This document shows, piece by piece, positions 39,147-49,412 of a stretch of 52,615 bases of DNA. The notes under the pieces were generated by a model that saw only the letters and a program-made list of their open reading frames with translations, ran no database searches and was not told the DNA's origin. Made by a program: the position numbers and the translations under genes. Location of the stretch: NCBI GenBank assembly GCA_018401295.1, contig JAGYLJ010000005.1, positions 1 through 52,615 of the forward strand, in the 5' to 3' direction. Position 1 is the first letter of the stretch, and each line of letters starts with the position of its first letter. The stretch comes from a bacterium. Its GTDB lineage: Bacteria; Patescibacteriota; Minisyncoccia; Phycocordibacterales; UBA12079.

Positions 39147-40091
39147 TTACAAGTTAGAATTCAATAATTTATACACCACCTCTTTTATGGCACGACTATC
39201 TAATTCATAATGCCTCAGCAGTTCCTCTGCTTTGCCTGACTGACCGAATTGATTTTTGACTGCTACAAATTCAATTTGGATTGGGTGATTCTGAACAAGA
39301 AATTCAGCAACAGCTGAACCCATTCCCCCTGCCAGTTGGTGATCTTCAACGGTTACTAAAGCTTTAAACTTTTTAGCAAAATCTAAAATTAATTTTTCAT
39401 CCAGAGGTTTTATGATAGACAAATTAAGAACCGTTGTTTTAATCCCCTCTTTCTCAAGTTCCAAGGAAGCTTGTTGAGCTTGATAAACAAGATGCCCAGT
39501 CGCAATAATCCCCACCTGAAGAGAATTAGAAGCTAAGCTTCTAAATGGACTTAGAAGCTCGGCTTCTAAGTCTAGGTCTGGGGTCGGGAGACGAGATAGG
39601 CGTAGATAAACAGGACCTTCTATTTTCACGGCCTCTAACGTCATCTGTTTAGCCTCCTCAAAATCAGCTGGTGAAAAAACCGTCATTCTTGGAATAACTC
39701 TCATTAAGGCAATGTCTTCAAGCATTTGGTGGCTACCACCATCAGGACCAGTCACCACTCCAGCATGAGAACTAGCAATTTTTACATTGGTATTGTTATA
39801 AGCAATAGTTGTCCTAATCTGTTCCCAATTTCTCCCAGGAGAAAAAATAGCAAAAGAAGTCATAAAAGGGATCTTCCCCATGGCTGCCATGCCTGAAGCA
39901 ACGCTAGCTAGGTTTTGTTCAGCTACTCCTACCTGAATGAATCTTTCTGGAAATTTTTCTGCAAATAAATTAGTCCGAGTTGATTCAGTTAAGTCAGCTG
40001 ACAAGGCCACTACATTTTCATTTTGAATTCCAGCTTCTAATAAACCTTCACCAAAACCATCTCTGGTTGATCTTAATTCTCTTTTTGTCAT
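39147..40091 (-). CDS. Transketolase, C-terminal subunit
   Basis: The pyrimidine-binding plus C-terminal half of a split thiamine-diphosphate transketolase, 314 residues. It shows RDGFGEGLLEAG, LSADLTESTRTNLFAEKFPE, RFIQVGVAEQNLASVASGMA (the conserved catalytic Glu region), SSHAGVVTGPDGGSHQMLED and TVEDHQLAGGMGSAVAEFL. The N-terminal subunit, which is needed for activity, is not adjacent and must be encoded elsewhere. Bases 39526-39572 hold two palindromes in frame (see separate entry). Start at ATG 40091 rather than 40145. Confidence 0.9.
   Translation of the reverse strand: MTKRELRSTRDGFGEGLLEAGIQNENVVALSADLTESTRTNLFAEKFPERFIQVGVAEQNLASVASGMAAMGKIPFMTSFAIFSPGRNWEQIRTTIAYNNTNVKIASSHAGVVTGPDGGSHQMLEDIALMRVIPRMTVFSPADFEEAKQMTLEAVKIEGPVYLRLSRLPTPDLDLEAELLSPFRSLASNSLQVGIIATGHLVYQAQQASLELEKEGIKTTVLNLSIIKPLDEKLILDFAKKFKALVTVEDHQLAGGMGSAVAEFLVQNHPIQIEFVAVKNQFGQSGKAEELLRHYELDSRAIKEVVYKLLNSNL
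39526..39572. repeat. Two palindromes inside the transketolase gene
   Basis: TTAGAAGCTAAGCTTCTAA (39526-39544) and GACTTAGAAGC-TCG-GCTTCTAAGTC (39548-39572) lie in frame and encode LDLEAELLSPFRSLASN, a likely surface loop between conserved parts. They resemble the in-frame palindromes of miaA. Confidence 0.7.
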
Positions 40092-40127
40092 AAACAGATT
40101 ATATAACACAAAAAATAATTTGGAAAT

Positions 40128-40158
40128 AAAAAAAGGGAGCCACAAGGACTCCCTTTGA
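40128..40158 (-). terminator. Terminator of the 40.2-kb small gene
   Basis: On the minus strand CAAAGGGAGTCC-TTGT-GGCTCCCTTTTTTT forms a stem ending in a T run, 21 bases after the stop codon. Confidence 0.75.
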
Positions 40159-40178
40159 ACAGTCTGTTGTTTGAAAGA

Positions 40179-40391
40179 TCAAACAGCTGCTCGCCTCTTT
40201 GCAGAGGCCAAAACTTTTTCTTGAAGAATTTCAGTGGACGTTTTTTCTTTTTCAACTTCAATCCCAGCTTTTTTATATTCCGCACGCTTCAGACACTTCC
40301 TGATCGGAAAGTTATCTACCGAAAAGTAAATCCTTACTCCTATCCTATCAGCCTGCTCATTTGCCCTTCTTACCAATTCGCTTTTTTCCAA
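40179..40391 (-). CDS. Small basic orphan protein, TTG start
   Basis: A 70-residue helical protein LEKSELVRRANEQADRIGVR through YFSVDNFPIRKCLKRAEYKK, ending LASAKRRAAV. AGAAAGGAG lies about ten bases before a TTG codon at 40391. Upstream sequence in the same frame looks non-coding and overlaps another small frame, so TTG is preferred to the distant ATG at 40544. No family is recognised. It belongs to the group of small genes here with Shine-Dalgarno and private terminator. Confidence 0.5.
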   Translation of the reverse strand: MEKSELVRRANEQADRIGVRIYFSVDNFPIRKCLKRAEYKKAGIEVEKEKTSTEILQEKVLASAKRRAAV

Positions 40392-40458
40392 ATTATTTTT
40401 TCTCCTTTCTACTTTTAATAAAATTAAAAACAAAAAAACCGCCCAACCGTTTCCTCCT

Positions 40459-40602
40459 CTACTTTCGCAACTTCTCGAAATCAGGACAAGATTCTGTCTC
40501 TGGAGAAGAAACCGGTTCATCTCTTTTCTGGCACCAAGGGACAAAACAAGGTCCCATAAACTTTTCCCCCCGAAATTGACAATTCTGACAATTTTCTTCC
40601 AT
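40459..40602 (-). CDS. Small cysteine-rich protein, possible zinc site
   Basis: A 47-residue frame from ATG 40602: MEENCQNCQFRGEKFMGPCF and on through PWCQKRDEPV and ESCPDFEKLRK. Five cysteines (C-x2-C, then C-x4-C, then C) suggest metal binding. AAAAAGGGG lies six bases upstream of the ATG. It ends 68 bases before the next small gene; both probably form one transcript. No family is recognised. Confidence 0.55.
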   Translation of the reverse strand: MEENCQNCQFRGEKFMGPCFVPWCQKRDEPVSSPETESCPDFEKLRK

Positions 40603-40676
40603 GATTTTCCCCTTTTTTTATATTTATTTACAAGAACACTCTAATTAACATGATAACACATTTCTTAAAAAAGATA

Positions 40677-40719
40677 AAGAGGAGCTAGTCGTTGACTCAC
40701 TCCTCTCTCTTTTCTTATT
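40677..40719. terminator. Hairpin between small genes and xthA
   Basis: AAAGAGGAG and CTCCTCTCTCTTTT form a hairpin with T run on the plus strand and A-rich sequence on the other. It is downstream of xthA on the minus strand, 40 bases after its stop. Confidence 0.5.
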
Positions 40720-40758
40720 GTTTGCAATACTTTTCAGTACTCAGACTACTGAAAAATT

Positions 40759-41538
40759 TTAATCTTTTATTTCAAGACTAACAGGACAATGATCAGAACC
40801 CATTATTTCATCATGAATTTGAGTTGATTTTATTTTATCTAAAAATCTCTTAGCTACAATAAAATAATCAATCCGCCAACCAATGTTCCTTTCCCTAGCC
40901 ATAGCCCGATATGTCCACCAAGTATATTGTTTTTTATCTGGATTCTCTTTACGGAAAATATCTACAAAATCTTTCTTCAAAAAAGCATGAATCCATTTTC
41001 TTTCCTCTTTAGTAAAACCAGCGTGTCCTTTATTATTTTCTGGCCGAGCCAAATCAATTTCATCATGGGCAACATTAAAATCCCCCCCTAAAATAACTGG
41101 TTTCTTTTTATTTAATTTTTCTACATACTTTTCCAAAGCTAAATCAAATTCTATCTTATAATCCAGTCTAGTTAATTCACGATTAGCATTAGGGAAATAA
41201 ATATTTAACAAATAAAAATCAGTAAATTCTAAAGTTTGTACTCTTCCCTCTTTATCGAATTTTTCAACCCCAATTCCATTTATAACTCTAGGAGATTGTA
41301 TCCCTTTAAACCTAATAAGAGCGAGAGTTCCGCTATATCCAGGCCTTTCAGCCGAATTCCAGAAAGCCTGATAACCCATCACCTCAAAATCAATATTCTT
41401 TGTTTGACGAGCCTCTTCTGTAATCTTAACTTCCTGCATTAATAAAACATCAGGACTTTCTTGTTCCAAAAAATTCTTAAATTCAGGCTTTTTTAACACA
41501 GCCCTAATACCATTAATATTCCACGAATATATTTTCAT
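40759..41538 (-). CDS. xthA: Exodeoxyribonuclease III
   Basis: An AP endonuclease and 3'-5' exonuclease for base-excision repair, 259 residues. MKIYSWNINGIRAVLKK, DVLLMQEVKITEEA (metal-binding Glu), GYSGTLALIRF, LGGDFNVAHDEIDLARPEN (catalytic Asp/Asn), RNIGWRIDYFIVAKRF and GSDHCPVSLEI (catalytic Asp-His pair) are all present. TATAAT lies six bases before ATG 41538, so the mRNA is probably leaderless. The frame extends six codons upstream without support. Confidence 0.93.
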   Translation of the reverse strand: MKIYSWNINGIRAVLKKPEFKNFLEQESPDVLLMQEVKITEEARQTKNIDFEVMGYQAFWNSAERPGYSGTLALIRFKGIQSPRVINGIGVEKFDKEGRVQTLEFTDFYLLNIYFPNANRELTRLDYKIEFDLALEKYVEKLNKKKPVILGGDFNVAHDEIDLARPENNKGHAGFTKEERKWIHAFLKKDFVDIFRKENPDKKQYTWWTYRAMARERNIGWRIDYFIVAKRFLDKIKSTQIHDEIMGSDHCPVSLEIKD

Positions 41539-41545
41539 CCATGGA

Positions 41546-41551
41546 TTATAA
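41546..41551 (-). promoter_or_regulatory. -10 box of xthA
   Basis: On the minus strand GTTATAATCCATGG precedes the ATG at 41538; TATAAT ends about six bases before the start codon. Confidence 0.55.
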
Positions 41552-41590
41552 CACAAAAAAGCAGAATATTATATATCCTGCTTTTTTTGA

Positions 41591-41751
41591 AACTTTTTCT
41601 TTTGTTTCGTTCCTCGGGCGACCATTTTAATGGTTTAGCCCAATGATCTCAACTTAAGGTTCCGAGATCAACACCCTTTTGCATTAGATGCAAAAATCAA
41701 CCGATTAAGCTTCTTTAATTTGCCTTGTGAACAAAATAAATAAGCATGTTC
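41591..41751 (-). other. 16S rRNA 3' trailer with processing-stem arm
   Basis: The trailer contains AACTTTTTCTTTTGTTTCGT (41591 on), complementary to the leader segment at 43310-43329 apart from one bulged base. The two arms would bracket the whole 16S as an RNase III-type processing stem. Hairpins GCCATTTTAATGG-like and TTTGCATTAGATGCAAA lie between. No 23S or tRNA gene follows. Confidence 0.65.
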
Positions 41752-43248
<1,497 letters not shown>

Positions 43249-43732
43249 ATTGTAAACAATTTTTGTTAGCAAAATTTGTAAAAAACAAATTTGCTCTTAG
43301 TATAGAGAAACGAAACAAAAGAAAAAGTTCCATATCTACCAGATAACCAATCTTGATTATTTGGTGATTTTTTTAATTTGATCCTGCTACTAAAATCATC
43401 AAAGGTTGTTTTTTTGTCTAAAAATTCGCACAAATTTTTAGACGACAACAATGTTTAGAATATCATAATTAAACAATATTCTATGGATTATTTCATTTTT
43501 AAAGAACGTGTATCATTATAACTAAAATTAAAAGAAAAGCAAATAAATCTCATTAGAATATAGAAAATAAAAAATTCCTATATTTTCTAACAGGATGAAA
43601 CAAGGCGAGCGCTTCGCGTTCGCCTCTATGTGTAAAATAAAACATTACCACTTAAAAGACCCCCAAAGCATATATTGAGGAATATTTTTTCAAAGTTGAC
43701 AAAGAAATATACCAACTTTTAAAGTTCTAAAT
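43249..43732 (-). other. 16S rRNA leader and intergenic region
   Basis: A 484-base gap without a gene. On the minus strand it holds the upstream arm of the 16S processing stem (43310-43329), palindromes built on CAAATTTTGC and ATTGTAAACAATTTTTGT near 43250-43295, and a hairpin GGCGAGCGCTTCGCGTTCGCC at 43603-43623, which may end the secF transcript. The rRNA promoter should lie between about 43330 and 43560 (TATAAT-like ATTATAACT near 43515 on the opposite strand), but I cannot fix it. Confidence 0.5.
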
Positions 43733-44695
43733 TTATTTCCTTTTTTGAAAAAGAGTTAACAAAGGCGAAGCCAAGAAAATTGAAGAATATGTTCCAAATA
43801 TAACTCCGATAGATAATACTAACGCAAATTGTTTAGTTGCTTCTCCCCCCCAAAAATACAAAGTTAATAAAACTATCAAAGTCGTCAAAGATGTATTAAT
43901 TGAACGAGCAATTGTTTGCTTCAAACTTTTACCAACAATTTCATCGAAATCCTCTTTTTTGGATAGTCCTAAGTTTTCTCTAATCCTATCAAACACCACA
44001 ATAGTATCATTAACTGAAAAACCAAGAATCGCCAAGAGAGCCATAACAAACACTGTATCAATTTGATAGTTTATAAAATAATGGCCTAATAAAGCAAAGA
44101 TACCCGTAGGAATTAAAATATCGTGAACCAAAGCGACAATGGCAGCAAAACCATATTTCCAAGAGGATACTTTGTTATTTGAATTAGCCACTTCTGCTAC
44201 CTTACGAAAAGCAAAGGCTACAAACAAGATAATTGCCAATACCACTATCAGAATCGCCCAAATAGCTTTTCCTCTTAATTCTTTACCAATAACTGGACCA
44301 ATAGAATTATATCTTTTTTCTTCAATTTGATATTGACCCTCCTGACTAATTGTAGAAATTATCAATTCCCTCTCCACCTCTGTTAAATCTCTCGTTCTTA
44401 GAATGACTCCCTCCACTTTATCCTGATCTTCCCCAAAAGCAGTTTCCTGAACTGTAAAATTACCTAAATTAAGAACTTGAAGATTTGTCTTTAATTCTTC
44501 TATAGAAGGATGTTCAACATCAGAATAAGCGACTTCCAAAATAGAACCGCCTTTGAAATCAATTCCAAAATTTAAACCGAAGACTGAAATTATAAAGATA
44601 GAAGAAGCCACCAAAAGACCGGAAAAGATAAAAAATATTTTTTTGTGATTAATAACGAACATATAATTAATTTTTAAACGACTCATTTTCTCCAC
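43733..44695 (-). CDS. secF: Protein translocase subunit SecF
   Basis: SecF, with SecD, uses the proton gradient to pull secreted proteins through SecYEG. The protein has six membrane segments, the N-terminal GLNFGIDFKGGSILEVAYSD motif, and ILGFSVNDTIVVFDRIREN (the conserved D4 motif), then ARSINTSLTTLIVLLTLYF. The frame starts at ATG 44695, but ATG 44662 (MFVINHKKIFFIFSG) also fits and would avoid overlap with secD. Length 309-320 is normal. Confidence 0.92.
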   Translation of the reverse strand: MEKMSRLKINYMFVINHKKIFFIFSGLLVASSIFIISVFGLNFGIDFKGGSILEVAYSDVEHPSIEELKTNLQVLNLGNFTVQETAFGEDQDKVEGVILRTRDLTEVERELIISTISQEGQYQIEEKRYNSIGPVIGKELRGKAIWAILIVVLAIILFVAFAFRKVAEVANSNNKVSSWKYGFAAIVALVHDILIPTGIFALLGHYFINYQIDTVFVMALLAILGFSVNDTIVVFDRIRENLGLSKKEDFDEIVGKSLKQTIARSINTSLTTLIVLLTLYFWGGEATKQFALVLSIGVIFGTYSSIFLASPLLTLFQKRK

Positions 44696-46025
44696 TTACT
44701 AAACCAGAACTAAACAAAAATCTCTTAAACGAGCTATCTTGTTTAGGGCTAATCGCCAAAAGAAAAGAACGTGTAACAGTAATAGCAGTAAACATACTGA
44801 CAAGAACACCCAGACCAAAGGTTAGGGCAAAACCTTCTACTAAAGAAGTTCCAAACCAAAATAAAATGACAGCAGTAATGATACTAGAGATATTACTATC
44901 ACGGATACTCAACCAAGCCCTCGAAAAACCTTCTCGAACAGCCGAATCAATATCCCTACCACTTTTCAATTCTTCCTTTAATCTTTCAAAGATAAGAACA
45001 TTAGTATCAACGGCCATCCCAATAGATAGAATAAAACCAGCAATACCAGCTGAAGTTAGTGTCACAGGAATTAATTTAAAAACAGCTAGCACCAAAGAAA
45101 TATAAATCAACAAAGACACTGCAGCTAATAAGCCTGGTAATCGATACCAAACAATCAAAAAAATCATTACTGCTAAAATTCCATAAAGGGCAACCCAGAT
45201 CCCTTTATTCAAAGTTTCTGAACCAATAGAAGCACCAACTGACTGTGTTGAAATTAATTCAATCGGCAAAGGCAAAGCTCCATAATTGATATCTCTAACT
45301 AAAGTTTTAGCCTCCTGAGGTGTAAAACTACCGCTAATTTGGGCTTTTCCATCTCGGATTGCTTCCCTAATAACCGGAGTAGAAATTATCTGATTGTCTA
45401 AAAAGATTGCCAAAATTTGACCAACATTTTCACTTGTCACCTTAGCAAATAAATCTTTACCTTCACTATTAAAAGATAACGAAACAGTTGGTTCTCCGGA
45501 AGTTGAGTCAAATTGAAGTTGAGCCCTTTCAATAACACGTCCGGAAATACCTGTCTCAATAAAAACAAAAGTTGGTTCTTGTGCAACAGTGCTTGTGCCT
45601 TGTTCTAATGATATATCTAAATCTTCAGCTGGAACTTCTTGAGCTAACTTAAATTCTAAAAGAGGGGTTTGACCAATCATCTGAACAGCTTGACTAATAT
45701 CAGTCACTCCAGGCAACTCTACAATCAGACGATGTTCTTTCTTTCCTCCTTCAAGAGAGGAACCCTCTTCGGTTTGAACAAGAGGTTCCGACACCCCAAA
45801 AAGATTAGTTCTTTTTTCAATGACATCTCTCAAGGCTGACATAGAATCCGTTATTTCTGAAGATTCAATTTGAGAAATATCAGCTCTATAAACAAGGTGG
45901 GTTCCTCCCGCTATGTCTAACCCAAATCTATAAGGAAATTTAGTATCTTCCACATGAATAACAAAATAGCCGACTAAAATACTGGCGACTAAAAGGGAAA
46001 TAGCAATTAAACGATTTTTTAACAT
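44667..46025 (-). CDS. secD: Protein translocase subunit SecD
   Basis: SecD forms the export-assisting complex with SecF. MLKNRLIAISLLVASILVGY starts a first membrane segment, then FPYRFGLDIAGGTHLVYRAD (SecD D1 motif), a periplasmic P1-like region (VEKR-type IEKRTNLFGVSEPLVQTEE), VSLSFNSEGKDLFAKVTSEN, and five further membrane segments with SIGMAVDTNVLIFERLKEEL (D4). ATG 46025 gives the usual start. Overlap or close spacing with secF shows co-transcription. Confidence 0.93.
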   Translation of the reverse strand: MLKNRLIAISLLVASILVGYFVIHVEDTKFPYRFGLDIAGGTHLVYRADISQIESSEITDSMSALRDVIEKRTNLFGVSEPLVQTEEGSSLEGGKKEHRLIVELPGVTDISQAVQMIGQTPLLEFKLAQEVPAEDLDISLEQGTSTVAQEPTFVFIETGISGRVIERAQLQFDSTSGEPTVSLSFNSEGKDLFAKVTSENVGQILAIFLDNQIISTPVIREAIRDGKAQISGSFTPQEAKTLVRDINYGALPLPIELISTQSVGASIGSETLNKGIWVALYGILAVMIFLIVWYRLPGLLAAVSLLIYISLVLAVFKLIPVTLTSAGIAGFILSIGMAVDTNVLIFERLKEELKSGRDIDSAVREGFSRAWLSIRDSNISSIITAVILFWFGTSLVEGFALTFGLGVLVSMFTAITVTRSFLLAISPKQDSSFKRFLFSSGLVSGENESFKN

Positions 46026-46122
46026 AATATAATAATGAGATATTACCACCAGAAAAATAAAAAAACAAGAACTCCATTCAATTTAATCCCCTTCTTCTAA
46101 AAAAAAAATAAAGAAAATATGT

Positions 46123-46128
46123 TAAAAT
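46123..46128 (+). promoter_or_regulatory. -10 box of the MFS gene
   Basis: TAAAAT ends seven bases before the ATG at 46136. No Shine-Dalgarno is present. Confidence 0.45.
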
Positions 46129-46135
46129 ATTTTAA

Positions 46136-47326
46136 ATGAATGTCATATCTAAAAATAAATATCTTGATCATAAAATTTCCAAAGGTTTTAAAGCCCTCTA
46201 CAAAAGTCGGCTTATAATCTATGTCGCCACAGGTTTATTAGGTTTGTATACCCCAATTTTCTTATTTGATATTTTTGGTCAAAATTTAAGAAGTGTTGCA
46301 TGGTTTTACCTTATTGGAAATGTTACCTATGGTTTATCAGTAATGTATGGTGCAAAGTTTCTAAACAAATTCGGTTTTAGAAAATCTCTTCAAACAGCAG
46401 CCTTTGTGGGAGCGCTTTATTTTTCTTTTTTTTATTTTTTAAATGAAAATAATATAAAATTATTGATACCATTAATAATCTTTACCCTCTTAATTTACCG
46501 TCTTCTTTATTGGATACCTTACAATGTTGACTTTGCTAAGTTTACCAATAAGAAAAGTCGAGGAAGAGAGATTAGCTTGATAGGGGCTAGCAGTAATATT
46601 GTTGCTATTTTTACCCCTTTAATTGCTGGTTTTATAATCACTAAATTTTCTTTTCAAGTTCTCTTTATTACTGCGGTTCTCCTATATGTCGTATCTGTTA
46701 TCCCCTTATTTAAAATACCCAGAACATACGAAAAATTTACATGGACAATTAAAAAAACCTGGCAAAATTTTTTTTCTAAAAAAAGAAGACCCGAGGTTTT
46801 AGCTTTTATGGCAGACGGAGCAGAAAGTTCAATCGGAACAATCGTCTGGCCAATTTTCATGTTTCAAATCTTAAATGGAGACTATTTAAAACTTGGAGTA
46901 ATTTCAACCATAATTGTCGCGGTAACTATCATTTTACAGCTACTCGTTGGTAAATATAGTGATAAAAATAAAAACCGCCAGAAACTTTTACGTTTCGGTA
47001 GTACTTTTTACGCGATAGGTTGGATTATCAAAATATTCATTGCAACAGCCTTTCAAATATTTATTATTGACTCCTATCAAAAATTGATGAAAATATTTAT
47101 GCGGATACCTTTTGATGCTATGACCTACGAAAAAGCAGCTGATGAAGGTCATTATGTAGATGAATTTACTGTCATCAGAGAAATGGCAATTAATGCTGGG
47201 AGGGCTTTAATGCTAGTCTTTGTAATCTTATTTTCCTTTTTTGTTGGAATCCAAATAACCTTTATTTTAGGGGCAATAGCATCAATGCTTCTTAATCTTT
47301 TAAGAGTAAAAGAAACTGTTAAGTAA
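46136..47326 (+). CDS. Major facilitator superfamily membrane protein
   Basis: A 396-residue protein with about eleven to twelve membrane segments. LIIYVATGLLGLYTPIFLFD, GLSVMYGAKFLNKFGFRKSL (MFS loop 2-3 G-x3-D/N-x2-G-x-R/K like) and SLIGASSNIVAIFTPLIAGF support MFS transport. GKYSDKNKNRQKLLRFG is the matching loop in the second half. Substrate is unknown. It is divergent from secDF and convergent with the TSP3-repeat gene. Confidence 0.78.
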   Translation: MNVISKNKYLDHKISKGFKALYKSRLIIYVATGLLGLYTPIFLFDIFGQNLRSVAWFYLIGNVTYGLSVMYGAKFLNKFGFRKSLQTAAFVGALYFSFFYFLNENNIKLLIPLIIFTLLIYRLLYWIPYNVDFAKFTNKKSRGREISLIGASSNIVAIFTPLIAGFIITKFSFQVLFITAVLLYVVSVIPLFKIPRTYEKFTWTIKKTWQNFFSKKRRPEVLAFMADGAESSIGTIVWPIFMFQILNGDYLKLGVISTIIVAVTIILQLLVGKYSDKNKNRQKLLRFGSTFYAIGWIIKIFIATAFQIFIIDSYQKLMKIFMRIPFDAMTYEKAADEGHYVDEFTVIREMAINAGRALMLVFVILFSFFVGIQITFILGAIASMLLNLLRVKETVK

Positions 47327-47338
47327 TTATTATTTAAA

Positions 47339-48307
47339 TTAATATCTTCTACGGAAACCTTTCCTTACTATTTTCCACATAAAATATAATAAAACTAAAA
47401 TTGAACCTAATAAAATCCACCAACTATTGAATATATAAATTAATATGGCAAGAACAAAACTATAAACCTCTTTTAACTCTGGAATACTTCCAAGGATAGA
47501 AGCAACATAGGGGTTTCTGTTTTCATCTATTTCTGGAACACCCTTTAAAGTTTCTTCCTTTTTTGATTGAGCTAATTCCTCATCAACCTTATCCTTCTGT
47601 TTTTCTAAAAAATCCTTAGTATTCCCTACAGTTTCTATGGTTTTTTCTTTAGCTATATTAGCCAATTCCTTACTTTTTCCTACAACATTTTCAATAAAAG
47701 TATTATCTTCCGTGTCTTTATTCCCATTCGTCTCTAACTTTTTTTCTGATGTCTGAGATTCTGTGACTTTTTCCACAACGACTGGTTTATCAAAGATAAG
47801 AGGATTGGTCCCATTTTTTTCTTCCTCTTTATCAGTAAGACCATCATCGTCATCATCTAAATCGTCTTTGTTCCCTAAACCATCACCATCTGTATCTAAA
47901 TCAACCTCGTAGGTCTCAGTTATAGAGGTGCGTGCCTCTAGATTAATAACTTCTGGTTCTTTCCCAATTTCAATCTTTTTTGTATTTGAAATTTCAACAG
48001 AGACATTATGTTTACCATAGGTTGTTTTCCAATCTGCCCACTTTTCTATTAACCTTCCATTAACGATAGAAAAATCTGATTGCCCTAGTAAGGAATCATT
48101 ACTAAAAAATTTAACCGTGCCTGTGATATCAAAACCAGATTGATTTTGAATAACAGTATAAATACGAATTTCTTCTCCTGCAAAAAAAGGTGTTTTAGAA
48201 TACCAAAGCCCATTTACAAAACCAGCATTAAAGCCCGCTTGAGCAACAGAACCCATTAACCCCCAAAATAAAATTGTTAATAGAAAAACTTTTGACGATG
48301 TTTTCAT
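47339..48307 (-). CDS. Surface protein with calcium-binding TSP3-like repeats
   Basis: A 322-residue protein. Residues 1-25 are a signal peptide, 26-120 a beta-rich domain (PFFAGEEIRIYTVIQNQSGF), and 135-165 an acidic thrombospondin type 3-like stretch, DLDTDGDGLGNKDDLDDDDD followed by GLTDKEEEKNGTNP, which should bind calcium. A helical linker follows, and a membrane segment (about 288-310) with a basic tail KIVRKGFRRRY anchors it. This layout is common among CPR surface proteins. ATG 48307 is preferred; TATAAT lies nine bases upstream. Confidence 0.78.
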   Translation of the reverse strand: MKTSSKVFLLTILFWGLMGSVAQAGFNAGFVNGLWYSKTPFFAGEEIRIYTVIQNQSGFDITGTVKFFSNDSLLGQSDFSIVNGRLIEKWADWKTTYGKHNVSVEISNTKKIEIGKEPEVINLEARTSITETYEVDLDTDGDGLGNKDDLDDDDDGLTDKEEEKNGTNPLIFDKPVVVEKVTESQTSEKKLETNGNKDTEDNTFIENVVGKSKELANIAKEKTIETVGNTKDFLEKQKDKVDEELAQSKKEETLKGVPEIDENRNPYVASILGSIPELKEVYSFVLAILIYIFNSWWILLGSILVLLYFMWKIVRKGFRRRY

Positions 48308-48407
48308 TTGTACCATATTATACAACAATTATTTTTAATAAAAAAATCCAATTCAAAATTAACCTATAATTTACTTATAGCACTCGGAAGTTGGACCTCC
48401 AAGTTGA

Positions 48408-49325
48408 TTATTTTAAAAAAACAGAAACTATGTCTCTAATTTTCTTAACATCCGATAATTCAAACCACTGAATTCTTTCATCTCTTTTAAACCAAGTCAT
48501 TTGCCGTTTTGCGTACCTTTGTTCTGATTTAATTGATTCTTCTATAAATTCTTCTTTTTTGATTTTATTTTGTAGATACAAAACTAAATATTTATGAGCC
48601 AAACCAATTTCAGAAAATCTTTCGTAAGTTAATCCTTTTTTGTGTAATTCTTTTGCCTCTCCCACAATCCCTTGTTTTACTCTTATCAAAAATCTCTTTG
48701 CAATTCTATCTTTTAAAATATCTCTGTCTGTCTTTATCCCAATCTGCAAAACATCCCATTTGGTAATCCGATTACCAAATGACACGGATTTGGTAATCGG
48801 ATTACCAAATAAAAATGATTGAGCAACTTCAATGGCGCGGATAAGGCGACGAGGATTATTTGCATCAATTGTATTTGCTTTTTCTGGATCCAGTTTCTGC
48901 AATATCGCAAATAGCTCACTTGGAAACCGAGTTTCCAAGTGAGCACGGAGTTCTAGATCGGGCTTAACTTCAGGAAAGATTGTACCATCCACGATAGACT
49001 GAATATAAAAACCCGTGCCTCCGCAAATAATCGGCAACTTCCCTCTTTCCAAAATATCTTCAATTTTTTCTTTAGCTAATTTTTGAAAATCTAAAACTGT
49101 AAAAGTCTCCTGTGGATTAATCACATCTAAAAGATAATGCGGGACTCCTTGCATCTCATCTGGAGTAATTTTCCCAGAACCAATATCAAGCCCTTTATAA
49201 ACTTGCCTTGAATCAGCTGAGATGACTTCCCCATTAAATTGTTTAGCCAAACTAACAGCCAAATCACTTTTGCCTGAGGCAGTCGGACCGAGGATAACTA
49301 AAATTTTGTTTTTATTCTTTTGCAT
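48408..49325 (-). CDS. miaA: tRNA dimethylallyltransferase
   Basis: MiaA adds a dimethylallyl group to A37 of UNN-decoding tRNAs. ILVILGPTASGKSDLAVSLA (P loop), ISADSRQVYKGLDIGSGKIT, PHYLLDVINPQETFTVLDFQ, ICGGTGFYIQSIVDG and DANNPRRLIRAIEV are conserved. Between the last motif and the C-terminal part, residues about 172-190 (SFLFGNPITKSVSFGNRITK) come from two palindromes; a third palindrome lies near residues 128-137. The C-terminal QRYAKRQMTWFKRD is normal. The gene is otherwise complete at 305 residues. Confidence 0.92.
   Translation of the reverse strand: MQKNKNKILVILGPTASGKSDLAVSLAKQFNGEVISADSRQVYKGLDIGSGKITPDEMQGVPHYLLDVINPQETFTVLDFQKLAKEKIEDILERGKLPIICGGTGFYIQSIVDGTIFPEVKPDLELRAHLETRFPSELFAILQKLDPEKANTIDANNPRRLIRAIEVAQSFLFGNPITKSVSFGNRITKWDVLQIGIKTDRDILKDRIAKRFLIRVKQGIVGEAKELHKKGLTYERFSEIGLAHKYLVLYLQNKIKKEEFIEESIKSEQRYAKRQMTWFKRDERIQWFELSDVKKIRDIVSVFLK
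48758..48810. repeat. Two in-frame palindromes inside miaA
   Basis: ATTTGGTAAT-CCG-ATTACCAAAT (48758-48780) and ATTTGGTAAT-CGG-ATTACCAAAT (48788-48810) are perfect palindromes with three-base loops, and each is the exact reverse complement of the other. They add about 18 residues to the protein without breaking the frame. Confidence 0.85.
48914..48944. repeat. Third palindrome inside miaA
   Basis: GCTCACTTGGAAAC-CGA-GTTTCCAAGTGAGC has a perfect 14-bp stem and a three-base loop, in frame, encoding LRAHLETRFPSELF in the variable middle of MiaA. Confidence 0.8.
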
Positions 49326-49357
49326 AGATAAAAAGTAGCATAACTTTTATTAAAATA

Positions 49358-49391
49358 AAAAGCACTTCCAAAAAGACAGGGAGTGCTTTGT
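49358..49391 (-). terminator. Terminator of the 49.5-kb orphan gene
   Basis: On the minus strand AAAGCACTCCC and GGAAGTGCTTTTT form a stem ending in a T run, 22 bases after the stop codon. Confidence 0.75.
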
Positions 49392-49412
49392 TCGTCAGAG
49401 GATCCTCTCAAA

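Noticed and set aside
40392-40544. The N-terminal part of a 121-codon ORF at 40179-40544
   Set aside because: It overlaps a better small frame with its own ribosome site and lacks protein-like features; a TTG start at 40391 with AAAGGAG explains the rest.
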